From: CAYJLC01 sp964370735 | GTDB taxonomy: Bacteria; Bacillota; Clostridia; Oscillospirales; Butyricicoccaceae | Assembly (NCBI GenBank): GCA_964370735.1 | Contig: CAYJLC010000028.1 | Location: forward strand, 1-28,872 | Length of the DNA: 28,872 bases | Reading direction: 5' to 3' | Part shown: piece by piece, positions 7,437-15,987 of the stretch | How positions within the stretch are numbered: position 1 is the stretch's first letter | Layout: each line of letters starts with the position of its first letter | Position numbers and translations under genes: made by a program | Notes under the pieces: model-generated | The model's input: only the letters and a program-made list of their open reading frames with translations | Databases searched by the model: none | What the model was told of the DNA's origin: nothing

Positions 7437-8618
7437 TTATTGAGTTCTAAGTGCATCAATAGGGTTTAATTTTGATGCTTTTTGTGCAGGATACCAGCCG
7501 AAGAATATTCCCATTCCTACCGAGAAGAAAAATGAGCCTATTACGATATCAACCGATGGCATAAGTAGACTGCCGAGTATCATCGAGCCAAAGAACATCG
7601 TTGCAAGAGTTCCGAGCAAAATCCCCAAAAATCCACCGAGCGCCGATACAGTTGCAGCCTCGATTAAAAATTGAGAAATAATGTTTCTTCTTCTAGCCCC
7701 AATCGACATTCGAATACCGATTTCTCTCGTTCTCTCTGTTACAGTTACAAGCATGATATTCATAATACCGACACCACCAACTAAAAGAGTTATCCCCCCG
7801 ATAGCTGCTACTATAAGTGTGAGCATTCTTTCTTGTTCTGCCATTTGGTCTTGCCACTCTTTGTTTTGATATACCCAGAAATTATTTGTGTCATTAAAGT
7901 ATCGTGAAAAATCATTATTGAATGCATCTTCAATTTCAAATGTGTAATCACTATCTAATGCGATAATAGTGTAATTTTTCTCACCACGATTTCCATCTTC
8001 GTAAATATACGAATTTAGTGGTGCCAATACTACGTTATCCTCACTGTATTCGTGTCCACCGTATTTTTCTTCTAAAACACCTACAACAGTATATTCTTCA
8101 CCTGCAATAACAAGCGTTTGACCAACAGGGTTAGACATTCCACCGAAAAACTCCTGTCTTATAAAACTACCGATAACACAAACTTTGCTACGGCTTTTTA
8201 TATCACCATAGGCAATATTTCTGCCATGTTTAATATCTAAATCGCGTAATTTTATGTAGTTATGGTCGGTATAATACAAATTGCTATGGCTTAATACTTT
8301 ATCAAGGTATTGAATTTGCCCGCTACTACGGATTTGCGCTTGTGTGTATTCGACTTTATCGCTTAATTCTTTATTGATAAATTCTTCAAAGGCTTCTTCA
8401 AATTCGCTTTGCTTTTCACCATAGTAATTCGCTTCTAGCTGATTTGCACCCATTTGATGATATGATGACATTGTGTAGCTTGTCAGCCCTTGCATAACAG
8501 AAACTAGAGTTATTACAGATGCAACACCAAGTATTACACCTATCATCGTTAAAAATGCACGAACTTTATTTGAATTTAGCGATTTCAGCGCCATTAATAT
8601 TACTTGGAAAAAATTCAT
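7437..8618 (-). CDS. MacB-type ABC transporter permease (FtsX fold)
   Basis: A 393-residue inner-membrane permease. One transmembrane helix near the N terminus (VRAFLTMIGVILGVASVITLVSV, about 19-41) is followed by an extracellular domain of roughly 220 residues (the MacB periplasmic-core type) and three C-terminal helices (about 275-385) containing ERTREIGIRMSIGARRRNI, the conserved FtsX/MacB coupling segment. Its ATG overlaps the ATPase stop by 4 nt, and GGAGGTGACGA precedes it. With the ATPase and membrane fusion protein it forms a MacAB-like tripartite-type exporter or mechanotransmission device; in a monoderm there is no TolC partner. The substrate is not shown by the sequence. Family relatives handle antimicrobial peptides, lipoproteins or wall signals. 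Confidence 0.88.
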   Translation of the reverse strand: MNFFQVILMALKSLNSNKVRAFLTMIGVILGVASVITLVSVMQGLTSYTMSSYHQMGANQLEANYYGEKQSEFEEAFEEFINKELSDKVEYTQAQIRSSGQIQYLDKVLSHSNLYYTDHNYIKLRDLDIKHGRNIAYGDIKSRSKVCVIGSFIRQEFFGGMSNPVGQTLVIAGEEYTVVGVLEEKYGGHEYSEDNVVLAPLNSYIYEDGNRGEKNYTIIALDSDYTFEIEDAFNNDFSRYFNDTNNFWVYQNKEWQDQMAEQERMLTLIVAAIGGITLLVGGVGIMNIMLVTVTERTREIGIRMSIGARRRNIISQFLIEAATVSALGGFLGILLGTLATMFFGSMILGSLLMPSVDIVIGSFFFSVGMGIFFGWYPAQKASKLNPIDALRTQ

Positions 8619-9328
8619 TCGTCACCTCCATAAACCGTAGGTACGTTTGCGACATCTGAAATAATTTTGCCATCACTAATAGTTATTGTACGCTTTGCCA
8701 CTTTCGCTAATTCATTATCATGGGTGATAAGTATTACAGATGTACCTTTATTGTTCAACTCTACAAGCATTCGCATAACTTCGACGCCGGATTTTGAATC
8801 AAGGTTACCTGTCGGTTCATCTGCCATTATAATCGGTGGGCTAGATGCAATAGCTCTTGCAACTGCAACCCTTTGTTGTTGACCACCAGACATTTCCGAA
8901 GGTTTATGGTGAACCCTTTCAGAAAGTCCAACACTATCTAATGCAATATGTGCAAGTTCTTTTCTTTTAGATGGTCGAAGCCCTCTATAAATCAAAGGAA
9001 GTTCTACATTTTCAGCTGCATTAAGCATAGGAATTAGATTAAATCCTTGGAATATAAATCCAATTTGTTCATTTCTAATTTTCGAAAGCTTCGAAAGTTT
9101 CATCTCGCTTACATGGATATCATTTAACATATAGTCGCCATAAGTAGGAACGTCTAAACACCCTAAAATATTCATTAGTGTAGATTTCCCTGAACCTGAC
9201 TGGCCTAAAATTGCTACAAACTCACCATGATCTATTTCAAGCGAAATATCGTCTAAAGCACGCACTTCACTTTCTTTGCCTTCGTTATATATCTTGCTAA
9301 CATTTCTAATTTCAACTAATTTAGGCAT
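8615..9328 (-). CDS. ABC transporter ATP-binding protein (MacB/LolD type)
   Basis: A 237-residue ATPase that powers the adjacent permease. All catalytic elements are present: Walker A GQSGSGKST (42-50), Q-loop glutamine 94 in IFQGFNLIP, signature MSGGQQQRVAVARAI (146-160), Walker B IIMADEPTGNLD (166-177) and H-loop ILITHD (199-204). The LNILG/MNILGCLD and GFNLIP wording is typical of the MacB/LolD/SalX group. The start has AGGAGGGAAAT upstream. It is 15 nt downstream of the membrane fusion gene and overlaps the permease gene by 4 nt, so the three are translated together. Confidence 0.93.
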   Translation of the reverse strand: MPKLVEIRNVSKIYNEGKESEVRALDDISLEIDHGEFVAILGQSGSGKSTLMNILGCLDVPTYGDYMLNDIHVSEMKLSKLSKIRNEQIGFIFQGFNLIPMLNAAENVELPLIYRGLRPSKRKELAHIALDSVGLSERVHHKPSEMSGGQQQRVAVARAIASSPPIIMADEPTGNLDSKSGVEVMRMLVELNNKGTSVILITHDNELAKVAKRTITISDGKIISDVANVPTVYGGDE

Positions 9329-9343
9329 ATTTCCCTCCTAAAT

Positions 9344-11035
9344 CTAACCATAGTATACTTCGGATTCGTATACAACTCCACCACCATAGCCCCATGGGTC
9401 CATACCTTCTTGTGTTGCAGTAGAATAAGGTACATAAATTGTTGCATTTTCTATTTCTGTGTCAGCAATTATTTCTGAATTATAGCCATCAGAGATACCA
9501 ACTTCAACTGGGTACCCTACATATCCCGCTGGAATTGTTTCATCAATCACTGGATATGTTTCCACAGAATAATCTCCATCTTTTACATAAATCACAGGTC
9601 CGTTATCTGTTTGAATTACTGCTGATACTGGCACTGTTAAAACATCCATTTTTTGCGATGCTACCATTCTGTATTCAACATTCATATCAGGACGTAATTC
9701 ACCTGGTTCAGAAATTTTAATTTTAGCTGGGAACATAGTTAAAAAGCTACCATATTGGTCAGAAGACTCTTTCGCCTCAAGGCTTAGTGCCGAAATAATA
9801 CCAGACACAAAGAACATTTCACCTTCTGTTGTTTGATAAGTGATTTCAACTGGCATATCCATTTGTGCTTTTGTAATGTCATATTCTGAAATTTCGATAT
9901 CAATATATAGCTCGTCTAAATTTGCAACAGAAATAGGATTTTGACCTTCTCCGCCTAAAAGTTCATCGCCGGCTACAACAGATATACTACTCACAATACC
10001 ATCAAATGTGGCACGAAGTTCTGCATCTTCTAATGCTTTTGTTTTTTCATCAACTGTTTCTTGCTTTGCTTCAACTTCTCTCTCGGCAGATTTTAAAGTA
10101 TCATCGATAGAGTCATCGCTTAAAGTAGCTAGCACATCGCCAGCATTATATGTATAATATTCACTCGCTCTAATATCTTCATAAATCGCATTTGACGATA
10201 CTTCTAATAAGATATCTTGAGTTTTGCTATATTTAAGAACTCCTTGTTCAGCAGGCATAACTTCACCACTTGGTGTATTAATTACAGCAGTAGCAATCAT
10301 ATCCTCTGTAAGCGTTCCAGGATTTTTCACATCAATAACAACCTTAAACATAACAGCGCCACTTGTTTCCGATATTTTTCTAACATCTTCTACAAGAGAA
10401 ACCGTACCTTCAAGCGTGCTTGTAGTCGCAGGGATAGAAACCATTGCCGTTTGACCTTCTTTAATTGTGTCTATATATCCATAGCTATAAAATCCTTCAA
10501 ATTTCATAACTGAATCGTCAACAATAGTTGCAAACGTAGTATCAGCCACTTTCGAACCTACATTAGCTTCTGTTACTTTAATAATTTTCCCAGTAAAAGG
10601 AGCGTATACATTTAAGTTTTGTATATTTTCATGAATGTCACTTAGCGCTTTTGTTGCTGTATCTAATTCGTCAAGTGCCGCATTTAGTTCATCTCTTAAA
10701 ACCGAAGGGTCAACAGACATTAATAAATCACCTGCTAAAACTTTATCACCAGTTTTAACATGCACATCTAACACTTCGCCTTTAAGGTCTTCGCCAAGAA
10801 CTTTTCTCTCTTTTGCGCTAGTCATACCACGACCTGTAATCGTGCTTTCGACCATACCACGCATAACAGTAGTTTCATGTCCTTCTGGGTTTTGATAATA
10901 ACCCATATTTGGGTCACCGTTAGCAATATTTTGATAAATTACATATCCAACGCCTGTCAAAGCTGCTACACCTACAATCGCTGAAATTGTAATTCCTACT
11001 TTTTTTCCTTTACTCATTTTTTTCTTTGTTGTCAT
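9344..11035 (-). CDS. Membrane fusion (HlyD/MacA-like) protein with two lipoyl-type modules
   Basis: A 563-residue adaptor. It has a lysine-rich start and one membrane anchor (about 13-33, VGITISAIVGVAALTGVGYVI), with the rest outside the cell. Two biotinyl-lipoyl-like units can be read: one with GEVLDVHVKTGDKVLAGDLL and APFTGKIIKVTEANVGSKV (about 87-165), and a second with YYTYNAGDVLATLSDD and ATFDGIVSSISVVAGDELLG (about 295-375), each holding a short helical hairpin between its halves (about 110-140 and 310-345). A beta-barrel domain (about 380-480) and a membrane-proximal domain follow, and the end is Gly/Tyr-rich (DPWGYGGGVVYESEVYYG). It is the first gene of the minus-strand operon; its ATG is preceded by AAGGGGGC. 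It should link the MacB-type permease to the cell surface. No convincing promoter could be fixed in the 108-nt divergent region. Confidence 0.85.
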   Translation of the reverse strand: MTTKKKMSKGKKVGITISAIVGVAALTGVGYVIYQNIANGDPNMGYYQNPEGHETTVMRGMVESTITGRGMTSAKERKVLGEDLKGEVLDVHVKTGDKVLAGDLLMSVDPSVLRDELNAALDELDTATKALSDIHENIQNLNVYAPFTGKIIKVTEANVGSKVADTTFATIVDDSVMKFEGFYSYGYIDTIKEGQTAMVSIPATTSTLEGTVSLVEDVRKISETSGAVMFKVVIDVKNPGTLTEDMIATAVINTPSGEVMPAEQGVLKYSKTQDILLEVSSNAIYEDIRASEYYTYNAGDVLATLSDDSIDDTLKSAEREVEAKQETVDEKTKALEDAELRATFDGIVSSISVVAGDELLGGEGQNPISVANLDELYIDIEISEYDITKAQMDMPVEITYQTTEGEMFFVSGIISALSLEAKESSDQYGSFLTMFPAKIKISEPGELRPDMNVEYRMVASQKMDVLTVPVSAVIQTDNGPVIYVKDGDYSVETYPVIDETIPAGYVGYPVEVGISDGYNSEIIADTEIENATIYVPYSTATQEGMDPWGYGGGVVYESEVYYG

Positions 11036-11143
11036 ATTTGCCCCCTTATTTTTTATATAAATTAATCATAACACAAATAACATAAAAAGGAAATAGTTTT
11101 AACTGGAAATTAAGAAAGTTTTAATAAATATAATGGAGGCTTT

Positions 11144-12688
11144 ATGAATATTAACAAAAATTCTGTGCTATATACGTCTACAATTTTAGCACTTTCTAAC
11201 ATATTTCTACAAATACTCGGTTTTGTCTATCGCATTTTCCTTACAGATATGGCAGGAACCGAAGCATTAGGTGTATATAAGCTTGTTATGCAACTTTACT
11301 TTGTAATTCTTGCAATAACTACCTCTGGGTGCAATCTAGTTTCAGCTAATAAATCTGCCGAACTCTTTGGTCTTGGCGAAATTCCTAAGCTAAAAAGAAC
11401 TATTAAAGCTTGCTTAATTTTGTTTTTCATTCTACTTTTTTCATGTTCAATTGTTATTATAGTATTAGACGATTTTATTGCCGAAAAAGTTCTCGGTGAT
11501 TTTAGAACAAAAAATGCTATTTATATCGTCATTTTTTGTATATTTTTAACAGGAATAGAGAATATCATCAAAAACTCTCTCATCGGCATTAAAAAAGTTA
11601 AGTACACTGCTATTTCAGAAATTATAGAACAAATACTTCGTGTTGTAATAGTATTATCGTTGCTTTTTTTCTTCGCCGACGGTGATTATGCGAAAATCGC
11701 GTTTTTAATCATATTTGGGATGACTCTTTCCGAAATATTCAGCATAGTTTTTCTTACCTTTGTCTATAAAAAAATATACAAAACAAGCAAAACAACTAGC
11801 GATAAAGTGTTTGCGTCCGTTGTTAAAGTAGCAATACCGATATCAATTGCCTCAATTTTTACAAATATAATCTCGTCTGCAAGCACACTTGTGCTACCCG
11901 AGAGGCTAATTCTCGCAGGTTTTTCTCGTGACGAGGCTTTGTCTAGCCTTGGCGTAGTTTCCGGCATTGCAATACCAATTTTAATACTTCCAATTGCTAT
12001 AATCGGCTCATTTTGCATGATTTTAATGCCAAATATCTCGAAAAGTCGTGCACTAGGTGACTCGCAAAATATCATAAGGAAAATAAATAAATCTTTCGAA
12101 GCGACAGGTTTAATAGGAATTCCTGCGACTGCTTTTTTAATATATCTTGCAAACCCTATCGGCAGACTTTTTTTTAAAACGGAATTTGAATACTTATATA
12201 TTTTTATACTCGGCTACGGAATGTTAATTCTCTATTACCAAATAACTACATCAAATATTTTATACGGGTTAGGAAAGGAAAAAAAAACCGTAATTCACAG
12301 CATTATAGGCGAGAGTTTTCAATTTGCAATTACATTTTTACTATGCTCCATCCCTACTATAAATATCTATGGATATATTTTAGGAATTGCACTAAGCCCT
12401 ACCATCGTAACTTTATTAAACTGCACCTATATTTTCAACAAATACAAATTCAATTTCATTAAATTTTTAGTAAATCCCCTACTTTTAGGAATTTTCGTAT
12501 ATGCAAGTGTAAAAGTAAGTTATGAGCTACTTTTGAATGTTTTTGAAAACGAATACTCGGTTTTAATATGCTCTTTTGTGATTGTGGGTATGCTATACGC
12601 ACTAATTCTTCGTTTATTTGGCATAAATTACATACAATATATACGAAATTTGCACTCTTTTGAAAATTTCCAATTAAAATTAAAATAA
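11144..12688 (+). CDS. Polysaccharide/lipid flippase of the SpoVB-MurJ (MOP) superfamily
   Basis: A 514-residue protein made almost wholly of transmembrane helices (I count 12 to 14). The start MNINKNSVLYTSTILALSNIFLQILGFVYRIFL, with LTDMAGTEALGVYKLVMQLY next, is the typical opening of stage V sporulation protein B and related Clostridia flippases, which move lipid-linked wall precursors across the membrane. GGAGG lies 4 nt before the ATG. It stands just upstream of nusB, separated by 66 nt, and diverges from the transporter operon. Which lipid-linked substrate it carries, and whether it acts in sporulation, cannot be read from the sequence; genomes in this group often carry several paralogues. 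Confidence 0.85.
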   Translation: MNINKNSVLYTSTILALSNIFLQILGFVYRIFLTDMAGTEALGVYKLVMQLYFVILAITTSGCNLVSANKSAELFGLGEIPKLKRTIKACLILFFILLFSCSIVIIVLDDFIAEKVLGDFRTKNAIYIVIFCIFLTGIENIIKNSLIGIKKVKYTAISEIIEQILRVVIVLSLLFFFADGDYAKIAFLIIFGMTLSEIFSIVFLTFVYKKIYKTSKTTSDKVFASVVKVAIPISIASIFTNIISSASTLVLPERLILAGFSRDEALSSLGVVSGIAIPILILPIAIIGSFCMILMPNISKSRALGDSQNIIRKINKSFEATGLIGIPATAFLIYLANPIGRLFFKTEFEYLYIFILGYGMLILYYQITTSNILYGLGKEKKTVIHSIIGESFQFAITFLLCSIPTINIYGYILGIALSPTIVTLLNCTYIFNKYKFNFIKFLVNPLLLGIFVYASVKVSYELLLNVFENEYSVLICSFVIVGMLYALILRLFGINYIQYIRNLHSFENFQLKLK

Positions 12689-12714
12689 TGCTTTATTTTT
12701 TGAGAAGTTTAGTG

Positions 12715-12754
12715 TATAATTAATTATAGCTATGTATAAATTCAGGAGGATTAA
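12715..12754 (+). promoter_or_regulatory. Likely -10 element and ribosome site of the nusB operon
   Basis: TATAAT at 12715-12720 lies 34 nt before the nusB ATG, and AGGAGG lies directly before the start. The best -35 at 17 nt spacing is the weak TTTATT (12692-12697), so the promoter call rests mainly on the -10 box and on the gap between two unrelated genes. Confidence 0.45.
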
Positions 12755-13201
12755 ATGACAAAAAGACATGCAAGAGAGATTGCTTTACATCTCTTATTTG
12801 AAAAAGAATTTAAAAAAGAATGGGACTTAAACGAAGTTTTTACTAAACGATTTAACGGCGAAATATTCACACAATGCGATGATTTCGAATTTTATGGAAC
12901 AAAAATCCCAGAAGTTTTATCAAAATATATCAGAGAAGTTGTTAGTGGTTTTATCCAAAACCTAGATGAAATAGACGAAAATATTTCTAAATTTTCTAAA
13001 GAATGGGATATTTCTCGTATTTCAAGGCTAAATAAATCTATATTAAGACTATCAATTTGCGAGATAAAATTCATGGATGACATTCCTGTTTCAGCATCTA
13101 TAAACGAAGCTGTTGAGCTTTGTAAAATCTATGATGCCGATGATTCTTCAAAATTCATAAACGGAATTTTAGGCTCTTATGCAAGATCAATTAATGAGTA
13201 A
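12755..13201 (+). CDS. nusB: Transcription antitermination factor NusB
   Basis: A 148-residue, all-helical RNA-binding protein that with NusE (ribosomal protein S10) binds boxA in rRNA operon leaders to prevent termination. The N terminus TKRHAREIALHLLFEKEF matches the family's AREIALQxLY opening; the C-terminal half ISRLNKSILRLSICEIKFMD followed by DIPVSASINEAVELCKIYD and SSKFINGILGSYAR is the conserved block. Length is normal. It heads a chain of ten genes (nusB to recN) in which the longest gap is under 10 nt. Its stop overlaps the preferred xseA start by 8 nt. Confidence 0.95.
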   Translation: MTKRHAREIALHLLFEKEFKKEWDLNEVFTKRFNGEIFTQCDDFEFYGTKIPEVLSKYIREVVSGFIQNLDEIDENISKFSKEWDISRISRLNKSILRLSICEIKFMDDIPVSASINEAVELCKIYDADDSSKFINGILGSYARSINE

Positions 13202-14441
13202 TATTTACTCTGTAAGCGAAGTAAATGAGCGCATTAAATCGCTTTTAGATACCGATTTCACCTTGCAAGAGATTTTTGTAAGAGGTGAAATTTCGAACTA
13301 TAAGAAACATTCATCAGGTCATCACTATTTTAGTTTAAAAGACAAAGATGGTGTTATTTCGGCTGTCCTTTTTAAANNNNNNNNNNAATTTACATTAAAG
13401 GACGGCTTAAAAGTGATTTCTTTTGGGCGAGTTAGCTCTTTTGTAAAAACTGGTCAATATCAGTTATATGTAAAAGATGTTGTCCCTGACGGAATTGGTG
13501 ATTTGCACTTGGCTTATGAAGAACTCAAACAAAAACTCTATAAAGAAGGCTTGTTTGACGAAAAGAATAAACAAACTCTGCCTCGTTTCCCAGAAAAAAT
13601 TGCAGTTGTAACAAGTCGTACTGGTGCTGTTTTTTCTGATATAACGCGTGTTATTTCTGGCAGATATAAATGTGCAGAAATAAAGCTTTTCCCTGTAAAA
13701 GTTCAGGGCGAAGGTGCGGCTGAGGAAATTTCCGAGGCAATAAACCAAATTAATAACCAAAACGAAGCAGACGTTATAATAATAGGTCGTGGTGGTGGTT
13801 CTATCGAAGATTTATGGGCATTTAATGACGAAAATCTAGCATATACAATTTTCGCATCTAATATCCCTATAATCTCGGCAGTAGGACACGAGCCTGACTA
13901 TACCATCTCTGATTTTGTAGCCGATGTTCGCGCTGCTACTCCATCAAATGCTGGAGAGATTGTTGTGCCTGATAGTGCTCATATCAAAAGCTTTTTGCAG
14001 TCTGTTACAGACAATTTAACCTCAAATCTGCACCTTAAAATGCAGAAAAATCGCCAAAAGGTCGATTTATTAAACGAAAAAATTGTAAATCCTCATAAAC
14101 TAATTGCAGACAAACGAATTTATGTAGATTTTTTACAAAATAAATTAAAAAACCCTACCTTAATTACAAATGAATATCGTTCGAAAATTCATAATTTATC
14201 ACAAAATCTTGAATTTTCTTATAAAAACCACCTGTCAAAAGACAAACAAAAGCTTATTTCGCTTATGGCGTATCTCGATGGATACAGCCCTATGAAAGTG
14301 TTGTCGCGTGGTTACGGTTATTCTTTAAATAATGATAAAAAAATAATTAAAAGCGTTTCGCAAATTAAAATTGGTGAAGAAATTAGCACTAAATTTAGCG
14401 ATGGCAGTATAAAATCAAAAATTATTGAAATAGAGGACTAA
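13194..14441 (+). CDS. xseA: Exodeoxyribonuclease VII large subunit, with an assembly gap
   Basis: Large subunit of exonuclease VII, which cuts single-stranded DNA from both ends into short oligonucleotides. The start at 13194 (MSNIYSVSEVNERIK) fits the family's N terminus better than the upstream ATG at 13179. The N-terminal OB fold holds FVRGEISNYKKHSSGHHYFSL; the catalytic part has PEKIAVVTSRTGAVFSDI, VIIIGRGGGSIEDLWAFNDE and SAVGHEPDYTISDFVADVRAATPSNAGE, followed by a coiled-coil region and the C-terminal SRGYGYSL. Ten N (13377-13386) fall in the OB fold after SAVLFK. The frame is kept, but relatives have about eight residues between the two phenylalanines where five are modelled, so roughly 9 nt more may be missing. 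The overlap with nusB suggests translational coupling. Confidence 0.94.
   Translation: MSNIYSVSEVNERIKSLLDTDFTLQEIFVRGEISNYKKHSSGHHYFSLKDKDGVISAVLFKXXXXFTLKDGLKVISFGRVSSFVKTGQYQLYVKDVVPDGIGDLHLAYEELKQKLYKEGLFDEKNKQTLPRFPEKIAVVTSRTGAVFSDITRVISGRYKCAEIKLFPVKVQGEGAAEEISEAINQINNQNEADVIIIGRGGGSIEDLWAFNDENLAYTIFASNIPIISAVGHEPDYTISDFVADVRAATPSNAGEIVVPDSAHIKSFLQSVTDNLTSNLHLKMQKNRQKVDLLNEKIVNPHKLIADKRIYVDFLQNKLKNPTLITNEYRSKIHNLSQNLEFSYKNHLSKDKQKLISLMAYLDGYSPMKVLSRGYGYSLNNDKKIIKSVSQIKIGEEISTKFSDGSIKSKIIEIED
13377..13386. other. Assembly gap (10 N) inside xseA
   Basis: Ten N in a row. The reading frame matches on both sides, but family spacing between the flanking phenylalanines suggests the real segment is nearer 19 nt. 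The run is probably a default scaffold spacer, identical in length to the one in cls. Confidence 0.95.
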
Positions 14442-14443
14442 TT

Positions 14444-14641
14444 ATGGCAACATTCGAAAGTATGATTAAAAAGCTTGAAGATTTGGTAAAACAAATGGAA
14501 GACGGCTCAATCCCCCTCGAAAAAGCAATTGAATTATATGAAAAGGGCACTGTTTTAGCAAAAGAGTGCAATAAAAAACTTGATGAGGCTGAGCAAAAAA
14601 TCAAAATAGCTCAAGAAACATCGGAGAACGATGATGAATAG
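14444..14641 (+). CDS. xseB: Exodeoxyribonuclease VII small subunit
   Basis: A 65-residue helical protein that binds the coiled coil of XseA to form exonuclease VII. ATFESMIKKLEDLVKQMEDG, then IPLEKAIELYEKGTVLAKECNKKLDEAEQKI, is the standard XseB helical hairpin, and the acidic tail is usual. It starts 2 nt after the xseA stop with AGAGGAC upstream, and its end overlaps ispA. Confidence 0.95.
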   Translation: MATFESMIKKLEDLVKQMEDGSIPLEKAIELYEKGTVLAKECNKKLDEAEQKIKIAQETSENDDE

Positions 14642-15497
14642 ACTTAATACTTATAAAGAACTAATCGAAGGAAATTTAAGCAGTTTTTTTGATACAAAAT
14701 CAAATTTACTTAAAGAAAGTATGCTTTATAGCCTAAATGCAGGTGGAAAACGTCTACGACCGATACTTTTGCTTGAGTTTTGCAATATTTTTTCTGGAGA
14801 ATATAAAAACGCGTTGCCTTATGCTGTTGCTATCGAAATGATTCACACATATTCGCTTATACACGACGATTTGCCTTGTATGGATAACGATGACTTACGC
14901 AGAGGAAAACCTACAAATCACATCAAATTTTCCGAAAATGTCGCACTTTTAGCAGGCGATAGCCTACTTAATACTGCATTTGAGATAATTTCTAACCCTA
15001 TTTATGCAAAAAACTTCCAAACAGAACAAGTTTTGCGTGTTGTCCAAGAATTTTCTTCTTGCTCAGGTATAAATGGAATGATTTATGGGCAAATGCTCGA
15101 TATTCGTGGTGAAGTTTCAAATATTTCCGAACTTGAAACACTACATCTAAACAAAACCGGCAAGCTTTTAAAAGCATCTTGTGTCAGTGGAGCAATCCTT
15201 GGTGGTGCAAACGACGAGGAAGTTCAAAAAGTTGCAAATTTTGCGCTAAATCTAGGTCTTGCCTTTCAAATAAAAGACGATATTTTAGATAAATACGGAA
15301 ATGAAGAACAATTAGGGAAACCTATCGGTTCAGACGAAGAAAATGACAAAAAAACTTTTCTTTCTTACAAAACAAAGGAAGAATGCGAGTTTTTAGTAGA
15401 AAAATACACAAAAATTGCTATTGAAAATATCAAAGATTTCAAAGGCTCTGATTTTTTAATAGACTTATCAAATAATTTAGTTAAAAGGAATTTTTAA
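14631..15497 (+). CDS. ispA: Polyprenyl (farnesyl/geranyl) diphosphate synthase
   Basis: Cytosolic enzyme that condenses isopentenyl diphosphate with allylic diphosphates to make farnesyl diphosphate (possibly geranylgeranyl) for undecaprenyl and quinone-type lipids. Motifs: GGKRLRP (38-44), the first aspartate-rich motif in IHDDLPCMDNDDLRRGK (D79, D80, D85), then HLNKTGKLLKAS, and the second aspartate-rich motif in AFQIKDDILD with the downstream GKPIGSDEENDKKTF. Length 288 is usual. Two ATG codons stand in a row (14631 and 14634); GGAG is 4 and 7 nt before them, so the second may be the one used. Both overlap the end of xseB. The presence of dxs two genes later supports the methylerythritol phosphate route as the source of substrate. 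Confidence 0.93.
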   Translation: MMNRLNTYKELIEGNLSSFFDTKSNLLKESMLYSLNAGGKRLRPILLLEFCNIFSGEYKNALPYAVAIEMIHTYSLIHDDLPCMDNDDLRRGKPTNHIKFSENVALLAGDSLLNTAFEIISNPIYAKNFQTEQVLRVVQEFSSCSGINGMIYGQMLDIRGEVSNISELETLHLNKTGKLLKASCVSGAILGGANDEEVQKVANFALNLGLAFQIKDDILDKYGNEEQLGKPIGSDEENDKKTFLSYKTKEECEFLVEKYTKIAIENIKDFKGSDFLIDLSNNLVKRNF

Positions 15498-15499
15498 AT

Positions 15500-15979
15500 A
15501 TGTTAAACTTCTTAAACACATCAAATTATGCAATAGAAACAGATTTTTTGTTTCAAAATTCAATAATAAATACAGCGTTAATTTCATGGTTTTTAGCCCA
15601 ATTAATTAAGGTAATTTTATCTCTTTTCAAGGGAAAATTCGATTTATACAGATTTGTAGGCTCTGGTGGGATGCCATCGTCGCATAGTTCGACTGTTTTG
15701 GGACTTGCAACGTCAATTTTACTTATAAAAGGCTATCACTCAGCCGAATTTGCTATCGCTTTAATTTTCTGCTGCGTTGTAATGTATGATGCCTCAGGTG
15801 TTAGACGTGCAGCCGGCGAGCAAGCAAAAATTTTAAATTATATGATGTCACACTGGAACGAAACTACGCCTGAAAAATTCCAAAGCGAACTTAAAGAACT
15901 TCTAGGTCACACGCCAACAGAAGTTATCGCTGGTGCATTTTTAGGTATAGTTGTAGCATTTTTTGTGACAGGAATTTAG
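15500..15979 (+). CDS. Divergent PAP2 family membrane protein (DUF212, YuiD-like)
   Basis: A 159-residue membrane protein with about four helices. GSGGMPSSHSSTVLGLATSI carries the serine-histidine core of the acid phosphatase/vanadium haloperoxidase (PAP2) motif, and YDASGVRRAAGEQAKILN and GHTPTEVIAGAFLGIVVAF are hallmark blocks of the DUF212 branch. PAP2 enzymes remove phosphate from lipid phosphates; for this branch activity is inferred, not proven. Its position between ispA and dxs, which is recurrent in Clostridia, suggests a role in isoprenoid phosphate metabolism. It starts 2 nt after ispA. Confidence 0.85.
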   Translation: MLNFLNTSNYAIETDFLFQNSIINTALISWFLAQLIKVILSLFKGKFDLYRFVGSGGMPSSHSSTVLGLATSILLIKGYHSAEFAIALIFCCVVMYDASGVRRAAGEQAKILNYMMSHWNETTPEKFQSELKELLGHTPTEVIAGAFLGIVVAFFVTGI

Positions 15980-15987
15980 GTGATATA

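Noticed and set aside
10217..10513. Plus-strand frames inside the membrane fusion gene
   Set aside because: They are shadows of the strongly supported minus-strand gene with no ribosome sites or known domains.
11129..11134. TATAAT immediately before the flippase gene
   Set aside because: Transcription would start inside the ribosome site and no -35 box lies at the right distance; it is probably chance in AT-rich DNA.
12675..12705. Possible terminator after the flippase gene (AAATAA/TTATTT)
   Set aside because: The stem would be six A-T pairs only; too weak to call.
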